Shown here piece by piece: positions 1-5,261 of a stretch of DNA of 5,815 nt. A program made the translations under genes and the position numbers. This DNA is from Bacillota bacterium (GTDB lineage: Bacteria > Bacillota > Clostridia > Acetivibrionales > DTU013), in NCBI GenBank assembly GCA_023435805.1, contig JAEZMC010000329.1, positions 1 through 5,815 on the forward strand, written 5' to 3'. Below the pieces are notes generated by a model. It was given only the letters and a program-made list of their open reading frames with translations. It did not search any database and was not told the DNA's origin. The number at the start of each line of letters is the position of its first letter. Position 1 is the stretch's first letter.

Positions 1-495
1 GATCAGACCGGTGCGGTCATGCCCGGCGAGACTGTCCGCTGGTCGCTGAATGCTCCTGCCGCAGGCGTTACGCTGTCCGGCAGCAAGCTGACCGTCGACA
101 CCACTGCAAAGCCTGGCAATATCACACTGATTGCCACCTCTGCTTCAAATGGGACCGTTACGGCAACAAAAGCATTAATCCTTTATGCCAATCCGGATCC
201 GGCGGCTAGCTCTATTGATATTACAGGTTCCACTTATATTCAGATACCTTCCAGAGGAAATAATGTGACTTACTCGGATTATAAGGCGCTTGTAAGGGAT
301 CAGAATAATGCCGTAATGAATGGTGAATCTGTGACCTGGTCACTCAGCGCAGCTATGTCGGGTGTCACGCTGGATACCGCTACTGGAAAAATCATTGTAA
401 CAACCAGTGCAAAACCAGCCAACGCATCCATAATAGCCACATCCAACTCAAACGGAGCTGTAAGGGCTGTAAAAAATATCATCATTATAAAATAA
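1..495 (+). CDS. Cell-surface protein with tandem bacterial Ig-like domains, C-terminal end (5' partial)
   Basis: The frame is open from the first base and ends at TAA 493-495, giving 164 residues; the real start lies upstream, and the ATG at 19 is internal. Two copies of a beta-sandwich repeat are visible. DQTGAVMPGETVRWSL (residues 1-16) recurs as DQNNAVMNGESVTWSL about 99 residues later. Each is followed by a GVTL turn, a TxxAKP segment, an IATSxSNG strand and a closing hydrophobic strand. This layout matches Big_2-like Ig modules, which serve as stalks or binding domains on secreted Firmicute proteins. There is no LPXTG sorting signal or C-terminal membrane helix, since the protein stops at the last strand (NIIIIK). 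Any cell-wall anchor, such as SLH modules, would have to be N-terminal and outside the window; that is inference. Ligand and overall function are unknown. The gene converges on galU and ends at a shared hairpin. Confidence 0.8.
   Translation, partial: DQTGAVMPGETVRWSLNAPAAGVTLSGSKLTVDTTAKPGNITLIATSASNGTVTATKALILYANPDPAASSIDITGSTYIQIPSRGNNVTYSDYKALVRDQNNAVMNGESVTWSLSAAMSGVTLDTATGKIIVTTSAKPANASIIATSNSNGAVRAVKNIIIIK
1..495 (+). repeat. Coding tandem repeat, about 297-nt period (99 codons)
   Basis: The segment starting at base 1 (DQTGAVM) reappears in frame at base 298 (DQNNAVM), so the unit is 297 nt. The second copy is cut to 66 codons by the stop codon. The copies are clearly homologous as protein but well diverged as DNA. 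The opening 60 bases of the first copy are about 67% G+C by hand count, against about 48% for 301-420 in the second copy. More copies probably lie to the left. Confidence 0.7.
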
Positions 496-514
496 CCGCT
501 CAAAAATCCTCTTC

Positions 515-556
515 AAAAACCCGTGAATTCTAATGGCTGAATTCACGGGTTTTTTT
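515..556. terminator. Bidirectional intrinsic terminator between the surface protein gene and galU
   Basis: A perfect 16-bp stem pairs 515-530 with 539-554 around an 8-nt loop (531-538). On the + strand the stem is followed by a T-run (550-556). On the - strand its far arm ends in five T (complement of 515-519). It sits 20 nt past the stop of the surface protein gene and directly abuts the galU stop codon (555-557), so it can end both convergent transcripts. It is strongest in the + direction. Confidence 0.85.
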
Positions 557-1436
557 ATAAGTCGCAGTAACCACCCCTGCAGATACCTCTCAAATAATCC
601 ATGAACTCCTTGTTCAAATCTTCCCTCTTCAATGCAAACTCAACCGTTGCCTGCAAAAATCCAAGCTTGCTTCCCACATCATACCTTTTTCCTGAAAATT
701 CATACGCCAGCATCCCTTCCTCTGCCATCAGGCTTTTCAATGCATCTGTCAGCTGGATTTCTCCTCCCTTGCCGGGCACGGTATGTTCCAGGTGCTCAAA
801 AATATGGTGCGTAATGATATATCTTCCCAGAATGGCAATATTGGACGGAGCACTGCCCTTTTCCGGCTTTTCGACCAGATCCCTTACCTTGTGCAGCCCT
901 TCACGGACAGGGTCGCCGCTGACGATACCATAGCCGGAAACAGCTTCCTCCGATACTCTTTGCACGCCCAGGACATTTGTCCCATGTTCATTGTAAACAT
1001 TGATCAGCTGCTTCAGGCAGGGTTCCTCCGAATCGACCACGTCGTCTCCCAGCAGCACGGCAAACGGTTCGTCTCCGATGAAGGACCTTGCGCAATATAT
1101 GGCGTGCCCTAGTCCCTTCGGTTCTTTCTGCCGGATGTAGTGGATATTTACCAGATTGGAAATGTCCTCGACCAGGTGTAATAAATCCAGATTTCCCTTC
1201 CTCCTGAGTTCTTCCTCCAGCTCATAGGATTTGTCAAAATGATCTTCAATCGACCTTTTGCTTCTTCCGGAAATAATGATGATATCTTCTATTCCCGAAG
1301 CTATGGCCTCTTCTACAATATATTGAATAGTCGGTTTATCCACGATCGGAAGCATCTCCTTCGGCTGTGCCTTTGTTGCCGGAAGAAACCTGGTTCCAAG
1401 GCCTCCGGCCGGAATAATCGCTTTTCTGATCTTCAT
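555..1436 (-). CDS. galU: UTP--glucose-1-phosphate uridylyltransferase (UDP-glucose pyrophosphorylase)
   Basis: This cytosolic nucleotidyltransferase makes UDP-glucose and pyrophosphate from UTP and glucose-1-phosphate, feeding glycolipid, teichoic-acid and exopolysaccharide synthesis. The 293 residues are normal for bacterial GalU. The N-terminal nucleotide-binding signature GGLGTRFLPATKAQPKEML spans residues 11-29. KGLGHAI follows at 107-113, the metal-binding LLGDD at 128-132, VEKP at 188-191 (K190 expected to contact the sugar phosphate), GGEIQLTDA at 224-232 and GKRYDVGSK at 249-257. The ATG at 1436-1434 has a strong site, AAGGAGGG (complement of 1442-1449), a few bases upstream. It is divergent from the exopolysaccharide control operon, whose sugar transferase uses a UDP-sugar, so a shared pathway is likely but inferred. 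The C-terminus carries two cysteines (CRGGYCDL), which is unremarkable. No frameshift or missing motif is seen. Confidence 0.96.
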   Translation of the reverse strand: MKIRKAIIPAGGLGTRFLPATKAQPKEMLPIVDKPTIQYIVEEAIASGIEDIIIISGRSKRSIEDHFDKSYELEEELRRKGNLDLLHLVEDISNLVNIHYIRQKEPKGLGHAIYCARSFIGDEPFAVLLGDDVVDSEEPCLKQLINVYNEHGTNVLGVQRVSEEAVSGYGIVSGDPVREGLHKVRDLVEKPEKGSAPSNIAILGRYIITHHIFEHLEHTVPGKGGEIQLTDALKSLMAEEGMLAYEFSGKRYDVGSKLGFLQATVEFALKREDLNKEFMDYLRGICRGGYCDL

Positions 1437-1514
1437 AAAAACCCTCCTTCGTTAAATACTTCCATCTAAACGATTTTAATACCCGTCTGCCGTTCGTAAT
1501 AAACATTCGAAATC

Positions 1515-1543
1515 TTGAAGACAGCCATGTTTGCGCTTAAAAT
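1515..1543 (+). promoter_or_regulatory. Candidate sigma-A promoter of the exopolysaccharide control operon
   Basis: TTGAAG (1515-1520) and TAAAAT (1538-1543) are separated by exactly 17 bp. They match the -35 consensus at four of six positions and the -10 at five of six. Transcription would begin near 1550, leaving a leader of about 37 nt before the ATG at 1587. It is the best-spaced pair found in the 150-bp divergent spacer, but it is only a sequence match. Confidence 0.5.
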
Positions 1544-1549
1544 ATCTGG

Positions 1550-1559
1550 GTAATATTAC
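1550..1559. promoter_or_regulatory. 10-bp perfect palindrome at the predicted transcription start (possible operator)
   Basis: GTAATATTAC reads identically on both strands and sits about 6 bp downstream of the predicted -10 box, where a bound repressor would block initiation. It is short and AT-rich, so chance is a real alternative. No protein in the window looks like its regulator. Confidence 0.25.
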
Positions 1560-1586
1560 AAAAATACCGATACGGAGGAGCTATAT

Positions 1587-2249
1587 ATGAAACATGACTT
1601 ATATAAAAATATCATCAACAGAAAAATTATATTCATGCTGATCATGTCCCTGCTCTGTTCCGGTCTGGTTACATCGGTCTATTTGTTATTGAACCCCATT
1701 CAATATGAATCCGGCACGACGCTGTACATATCCAATAGAGACCTTCGGCAAAATTCCGAGGTCTCCTACCAGGATTTGCTGGCCAGCAGGAGTCTGGCCG
1801 CCAATTACGGCGAAATTGTTAAAAGCGGTCTGTTTGCGGAAAACATCATTCGGGAGCTAAACCTGCAGCAAATCACTCCGAAAGCTCTTGCGAAAAAGAT
1901 CAATGCTTCACTGGCGAATAATGCAAACATTCTGCATGTAACAGTTCGGAACGAGAATAGACTGCTGTCAGAGGAAATCGCCCGGACGGTTCCCGCCCTT
2001 CTCTCGCAGATACCACCGGCCGTTCCTGATGCAAAGCTTATAACGGTACTTGACATGCCATCCGAAGCCAAACCGGCGGCAGGTGGAGTCGTCCTTGCCG
2101 CTCTGATATCCTTTTTCAGCGTTCTGCTGCTGTCTTTATCCGTGCTTCTGCTGATCCGACCCGGCAACAATATTATCCGGACACCTGAAGATGTGGAGAG
2201 AACACTGGGCATCAAAGTCACCGGGACCATTCCCGATTTTTCTTTTTAG
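1587..2249 (+). CDS. Polysaccharide chain-length determinant / tyrosine-kinase modulator (Wzz/CapA/YveK family)
   Basis: A 220-residue membrane protein of the type that sets polysaccharide chain length and switches on a partner tyrosine kinase. Two membrane helices frame the protein, about residues 13-35 (IIFMLIMSLLCSGLVTSVYLL) and 166-190 (GGVVLAALISFF onward), with an extracytoplasmic region between. That region holds the family-like YQDLLASRSLAANYGEIVKS stretch (61-80) and ends in a proline-containing MPSEAKPA segment before helix 2. The cytoplasmic tail has TPEDVERTLGIKVTGTIP (199-216), typical of the family, and ends FSF. In Staphylococcus aureus CapA the tail activates CapB; the same job here is inferred from the kinase gene immediately downstream. 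ATG 1587 follows GGAGGAG (1574-1580) at good spacing. Length fits Gram-positive CapA/YveK proteins, which lack the fused kinase of Gram-negative Wzc. Confidence 0.88.
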   Translation: MKHDLYKNIINRKIIFMLIMSLLCSGLVTSVYLLLNPIQYESGTTLYISNRDLRQNSEVSYQDLLASRSLAANYGEIVKSGLFAENIIRELNLQQITPKALAKKINASLANNANILHVTVRNENRLLSEEIARTVPALLSQIPPAVPDAKLITVLDMPSEAKPAAGGVVLAALISFFSVLLLSLSVLLLIRPGNNIIRTPEDVERTLGIKVTGTIPDFSF

Positions 2250-2254
2250 GAGGT
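2248..2254 (+). promoter_or_regulatory. Ribosome binding site of the kinase gene, overlapping the modulator stop codon
   Basis: AGGAGGT at 2248-2254 is close to a perfect anti-16S match, and its first two bases are the last two of the modulator's TAG stop (2247-2249). The kinase ATG follows at 2261. The layout suggests that translation of the modulator and its kinase partner is coupled. Confidence 0.8.
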
Positions 2255-2260
2255 CGGCTT

Positions 2261-2995
2261 ATGTCAAACTTAAGATATAACGTTCATTTAAATTACGGGC
2301 CTAATATTGAAGAAGCCTATAGAGTATTAAAAACCAATATTCAATATTATGGTATGGAAAGCAAAATAAAGAGACTGGTGGTCACCAGCAGCGGACACGG
2401 TGAAGGCAAAACCTCTACGGCAATCAACCTATGCATCTCCTTCGCCCAATCCGGCACCCGGACCCTGCTGATCGATGCCGACCTGCACAAGCCTATGCTT
2501 GTCAAGCATCTGGGTAGCAACAGCTTCATCGGCCTTACCAACTATGTATCGGGCAATGCGACCATCGATGAAATCATCCACAGCACGTCGCTGGAAAATT
2601 TCAGCTTTATCACCTGTGGCCCGAAGCCGTTAAAATCGGATGCTATCCTTAGGTCCGCAAAGTTTGCCGAGCTGCTCGAACTAATGGAACAATCCTTTGA
2701 TCTGATCGTCATCGATACGCCTTCGCTGGGAAAGCATATTGATGCGGCCATTCTTGCATCACAGGCCGACGGTGCCCTGATCGTCATCGAGTCCAACCGC
2801 ACGGATTACCGGAATGTCGCAACTGCCAGGGAACAGCTTGAAAAGGTAGGCGCTAAAATCATCGGAGTCGTACTGAATAAAATGGATAAAAAATACTATA
2901 AAATTTACACAAACCACTATACCGATCATGGCACCGGCAAGAAATTCAGCAATGGGTGGTTCAATAGTTTTAAAGATAAGGGTGATTATTTATGA
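2261..2995 (+). CDS. Cytosolic tyrosine autokinase (BY-kinase, CapB/CpsD/YwqD family)
   Basis: A P-loop protein of 244 residues that phosphorylates itself and partner proteins on tyrosine and, with its membrane modulator, controls polysaccharide assembly. In order: EEAYRVLK (17-24), a near match to the EX2RX2R oligomerisation motif with Lys in the last place; Walker A in SSGHGEGKTS (43-52, K50); Walker A' LLIDADLHKP (69-78, D72 and D74); CGPKPL (119-124); and Walker B LIVIDTPS (148-155, D152). A C-terminal tyrosine cluster, Y212, Y213, Y216 and Y220, lies in KKYYKIYTNHYTDHG, with another Tyr at 243; these are the expected autophosphorylation sites. Two family positions differ from what I recall as usual: DLHKP instead of DLRKP/DLRRP, and TPS instead of TPP. 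The gene starts 11 nt after the modulator stop and overlaps the phosphatase gene by 4 nt, so the trio is probably made together. MinD/ParA ATPases are related, but the Tyr tail and neighbours argue for a kinase. Confidence 0.93.
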   Translation: MSNLRYNVHLNYGPNIEEAYRVLKTNIQYYGMESKIKRLVVTSSGHGEGKTSTAINLCISFAQSGTRTLLIDADLHKPMLVKHLGSNSFIGLTNYVSGNATIDEIIHSTSLENFSFITCGPKPLKSDAILRSAKFAELLELMEQSFDLIVIDTPSLGKHIDAAILASQADGALIVIESNRTDYRNVATAREQLEKVGAKIIGVVLNKMDKKYYKIYTNHYTDHGTGKKFSNGWFNSFKDKGDYL

Positions 2996-3714
2996 TCGAT
3001 ATACATAGTCATATCATTTACGGACTGGACGATGGATCACCCAAATTGGATGAATCGGTCAAAATGCTGAAAAAGGCGCGCGAGCTCGGCATACATACCA
3101 TCATTGCAACTCCGCATTACCAGGAGAATCTCTTTAACATGGAGGGTATTACCCAGCGTTTTCTCGAAGTAGCGGAAGAGGCAATGGAATTCGGCATCAC
3201 TTTGAAACCGGGAAGCGAAGTCTACATCAATCCATTTGTAGACAGGCTTGTAAGGGAGAAAAAAATACTCCTGCTCAACCGGTCAGACTACATTATGCTG
3301 GAGCTGCCCTACGAATCGATTCCGCTTTATACCTTTGAAATGATCTATAAGCTGCAGCTACAGCGGATTTCGATCATTATCGCGCATCCTGAAAGAAATG
3401 TAAACCTGATCAAGGATTTTTCACTGTTTGCCGGCTTCCTTGAAAGAGGGTGTATGATGCAGGTGGACGCAGGAAGTATTGCCGGTGCATACGGCAGTGC
3501 TGTGGAAGATTATACGAAAAAACTTGTTAAACTGAAAATGGTGCATTTTGTGGCATCAGACGCCCACTGTGCAAAGGACTACGATCAATGGTATACGAAG
3601 GCTTATGGAAAAGTATCCCGATGGGCGGGATCCGCATATGCGGATAAACTTTTTATATCCAACCCCCAGTTGATACTTGACAACAACAAGGAAAGCATTT
3701 ACAGCATGATTTGA
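2992..3714 (+). CDS. PHP-domain protein-tyrosine phosphatase (CpsB/CapC/YwqE family)
   Basis: A metal-dependent phosphatase of 240 residues, expected to remove phosphate from the tyrosine tail of the upstream kinase and so reset the polysaccharide control cycle in the cytoplasm. PHP metal-binding motifs are in place: DIHSH (3-7), LDDG (12-15), ATPHY (39-43, H42), GSEV (74-77, E76), LELP (103-106), AHPER (131-135, H132 and R135), DAGS (159-162) and SDAH (189-192). The first motif closely resembles the family start MIDIHSH. Tyr follows H42 where YwqE-like proteins often have a second His; the metal ligand itself is kept. ATG 2992 overlaps the kinase stop as ATGA and is preceded by AAGGGTG (2978-2984) seven bases away, so the start is well supported. 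A PHP histidinol-phosphatase is the main alternative, but the neighbours and the DIHSH/LDDG pattern favour the tyrosine phosphatase. Confidence 0.92.
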   Translation: MIDIHSHIIYGLDDGSPKLDESVKMLKKARELGIHTIIATPHYQENLFNMEGITQRFLEVAEEAMEFGITLKPGSEVYINPFVDRLVREKKILLLNRSDYIMLELPYESIPLYTFEMIYKLQLQRISIIIAHPERNVNLIKDFSLFAGFLERGCMMQVDAGSIAGAYGSAVEDYTKKLVKLKMVHFVASDAHCAKDYDQWYTKAYGKVSRWAGSAYADKLFISNPQLILDNNKESIYSMI

Positions 3715-3739
3715 TACATGAGATGAAAATGTTTGTTAA

Positions 3740-3745
3740 AAGGAG
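3740..3745 (+). promoter_or_regulatory. Ribosome binding site that fixes the sugar-transferase start at 3754
   Basis: AAGGAG lies 8 bases before ATG 3754. The same frame extends upstream to a TTG at 3733, but that start has no comparable site before it and would place this AAGGAG inside its own coding region. The ATG is therefore preferred, removing seven residues (MLKGVDF). Confidence 0.8.
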
Positions 3746-3753
3746 TTGATTTT

Positions 3754-4428
3754 ATGACGGAACTTCAGCTGCAAGCCCGTGTCGAAAACACGGTTGGTAA
3801 CAGAATGATATGTAATAATACGCGATTGCTGTATCGGTTTGCAAAGCGTACACTGGATATAACCGCATCGCTGTTCGGACTGATCATACTGGCGCCGGTA
3901 TTTCTGGCCACAGCCATCGCCATCAGGCTGGATTCAAAGGGTCCTGTCTTCTTCGCCCAGAACCGGCTTGGACTGAAAGGAAGATATTTTAAAATGTACA
4001 AATTCCGTTCGATGGTCGTCAATGCCGAACAATTGCTGAAAGATCTGGAGGCAAAAAACGAAGTCAGCGGCCACATGTTCAAGATGAAAAATGATCCCAG
4101 AATAACACGGATCGGCAGGATCATCAGGAAAACCAGTATTGACGAGCTTCCGCAATTATTCAATGTTCTGAAGGGTGATATGAGCCTCGTCGGCCCCAGG
4201 CCTCCCTTGCCGAGAGAAGTAATCGAGTATGACAAATGGCAGGATTTAAGGCTTTCCGTAAGACCGGGCATAACCGGACTCTGGCAGGTAAGCGGCAGAA
4301 ACGACATCGGATTTGAAGAAATGATCAACCTGGATTTGAAATATATCCGGGAACGTTGCTTTTTATATGACCTTAAGATTATATTGAAAACCATACCCGT
4401 TCTGCTGGGAGACAGCAAAGCATTTTAA
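3754..4428 (+). CDS. Undecaprenyl-phosphate sugar-1-phosphate transferase (bacterial sugar transferase, EpsL/WbaP-catalytic type)
   Basis: An initiating membrane enzyme of 224 residues that moves a sugar-1-phosphate from a UDP-sugar to undecaprenyl phosphate, the first step of polysaccharide repeat-unit assembly. After a polar stretch of about 25 residues comes RFAKRTLDITASLFGLIIL (28-46), continuing hydrophobic to about residue 57, the membrane-embedded helix of small monotopic transferases. Next are GPVFFAQNRLG (63-73), YKFRSM (82-87), KMKNDPRITRIGRIIRKTS (110-128), the catalytic Asp-Glu pair in IDELPQ (D130, E131), GDMSLVGPRP (141-150) and RPGITGLWQVSGR (170-182). All signature blocks are intact. 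It lacks the four-helix N-terminal region of full WbaP/WcaJ, so it is the short form. The sugar cannot be told from sequence. It is separated from the phosphatase by 39 nt and is the last gene before the hairpins. ATG 3754 is chosen over the in-frame TTG 3733 because of AAGGAG. Confidence 0.93.
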   Translation: MTELQLQARVENTVGNRMICNNTRLLYRFAKRTLDITASLFGLIILAPVFLATAIAIRLDSKGPVFFAQNRLGLKGRYFKMYKFRSMVVNAEQLLKDLEAKNEVSGHMFKMKNDPRITRIGRIIRKTSIDELPQLFNVLKGDMSLVGPRPPLPREVIEYDKWQDLRLSVRPGITGLWQVSGRNDIGFEEMINLDLKYIRERCFLYDLKIILKTIPVLLGDSKAF

Positions 4429-4453
4429 AAGGCCCGCCGTTTGGCGGGCCTTT
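4428..4453. terminator. GC-rich hairpin at the end of the exopolysaccharide control operon
   Basis: A perfect 11-bp stem pairs 4428-4438 with 4443-4453 (AAAGGCCCGCC / GGCGGGCCTTT) around a GTTT loop, starting at the last base of the sugar-transferase stop. Its T-tract is short in both directions: three T then CC on the + strand, and TTTTAAAA on the - strand. The hairpin is therefore strong, but the intrinsic terminator is imperfect. It lies between convergent genes and could serve both. Confidence 0.65.
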
Positions 4454-4480
4454 CCGGTTGTCGTGTCAAGTAAACGTCTG

Positions 4481-4502
4481 AGCCTTAATAGGCTATTTTT
4501 TT
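4481..4502 (+). terminator. Candidate second terminator: short hairpin with a seven-T tract
   Basis: AGCCT (4481-4485) pairs with AGGCT (4490-4494) across a TAAT loop, followed after one A by seven T (4496-4502). The stem is weak, but the T-tract is better than that of the hairpin 28 nt upstream, so it could catch read-through. It overlaps the last codons and stop of the acyltransferase gene on the other strand, and coding constraint there may explain the T-run. Confidence 0.35.
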
Positions 4503-5252
4503 ATTCTTCTGCATGATCATCAGGACGATTTTGCCTTTCATCGTCCTGGCGTGATAAAAATGCTGCAGTGTATGGATTTTTCCCCCGAATCCCATTTTAA
4601 ACCTGTCAACGGTGTTCAGGTCCGATGTTTCCTGCCCCATACCCAGTCCGCCCATGTCAAGTGTTTTGTATCCCAGCTTTTTATAGTGCCTGATCATCTC
4701 CCAGTGCAAGTATCTGTTCGCTTTGGAAATGATATTGCGCATCGAGCTATCTGCAAATTTCCTGAAATATGAAAATCCATACATCATCAATACAATACTG
4801 TCATCGTGTATGCTTGCCAATCCGCAGAGAATCTGTCCGTCTTTATCTGCAAGCAGCGATATGCTCAGAGCGTTCTGCTCCTGAGCCATCAGCAGGAGAT
4901 TTTTATCACCTGCCACAATTCCTTTTTCGCGCACAAACTCGTCATAATATTCAAAAAACTCGTCAAGTATCTTCAAATCAGGGGTATCATAATATCGCAG
5001 TTCAAAATCATGCTTTTTCTCAATTTGATGTATCTGATGCCGGGTAGTGGAGTCAAACTCACTAAAAATCTCTTCCTCCGGTTTTGTCAGATCAATCCTC
5101 AAGGTATGGAATATCCGTGCACCCGAAACGTTTTCTGGCGACAGGTAAAAAAGTACGATATCTGCATCCGAACGATAATTCTGATAATCCTCTGCAAAAT
5201 ATACGGTTTCCATTTTTAATATGAATTTTTTTCTTTTATTAATTACAAGCAT
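4485..5252 (-). CDS. FemAB/GNAT-like acyltransferase (short form)
   Basis: A 255-residue protein whose C-terminal half resembles the acyl-CoA or aminoacyl-tRNA-dependent transferase fold of the FemAB and BioF2-like families. TTRHQIHQIEKK (69-80) fits the early basic motif of that group. YLHWEMIRHYKKLGY (181-195), then LDMGGLG (198-204) and DRFKMGFGGK (216-225), match the usual pattern of helix, D-x-GG strand and FKxxFGG. Genuine FemA/FemX proteins are over 400 residues with two GNAT domains and a coiled coil, so this is a one-domain or reduced relative, and peptidoglycan bridge formation is only one option. No signal peptide or membrane helix is seen. The start at 5252 lies 9 nt after the tpx stop with no strong ribosome site (only GAAGTGA and GAGAG nearby), suggesting coupled translation. 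An internal ATG at 5213 also lacks a site. Substrate unknown. Confidence 0.72.
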   Translation of the reverse strand: MLVINKRKKFILKMETVYFAEDYQNYRSDADIVLFYLSPENVSGARIFHTLRIDLTKPEEEIFSEFDSTTRHQIHQIEKKHDFELRYYDTPDLKILDEFFEYYDEFVREKGIVAGDKNLLLMAQEQNALSISLLADKDGQILCGLASIHDDSIVLMMYGFSYFRKFADSSMRNIISKANRYLHWEMIRHYKKLGYKTLDMGGLGMGQETSDLNTVDRFKMGFGGKIHTLQHFYHARTMKGKIVLMIMQKNKKIAY

Positions 5253-5261
5253 ACTCTCTGA

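Noticed and set aside
783..1112. Open frames on the + strand within galU.
   Set aside because: galU is complete and intact on the - strand; these translations have no family features.
1473..1502. Possible galU promoter on the - strand (TTATTA, 18 bp, TAAAAT).
   Set aside because: The -35 match is only three of six and the spacing is slightly long in AT-rich DNA; not strong enough to list as a feature.
1437..1586. Riboswitch or other structured leader upstream of the EPS module.
   Set aside because: The predicted leader is only about 37 nt and I see no extended stem or known aptamer pattern, only a 10-bp palindrome.
1805..2230. Open frame on the - strand opposite the modulator gene (141 codons).
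   Set aside because: Low-complexity Ser/Arg-rich translation with no domain; explained by the codon pattern of the real gene on the other strand.
3733..3753. TTG start giving a 231-residue sugar transferase.
   Set aside because: The AAGGAG site at 3740-3745 is correctly placed for ATG 3754 and would fall inside the coding region of the longer form.
3765..4418. Long open frame on the - strand opposite the sugar transferase (217 codons).
   Set aside because: The + frame carries every motif of the bacterial sugar transferase family; the opposite frame shows no recognisable domain and is a shadow.
4806..5219. Open frame on the + strand opposite the acyltransferase (137 codons).
   Set aside because: It begins without a ribosome site and has no motif, while the - strand frame has FemAB/GNAT-like motifs and operon spacing with tpx.
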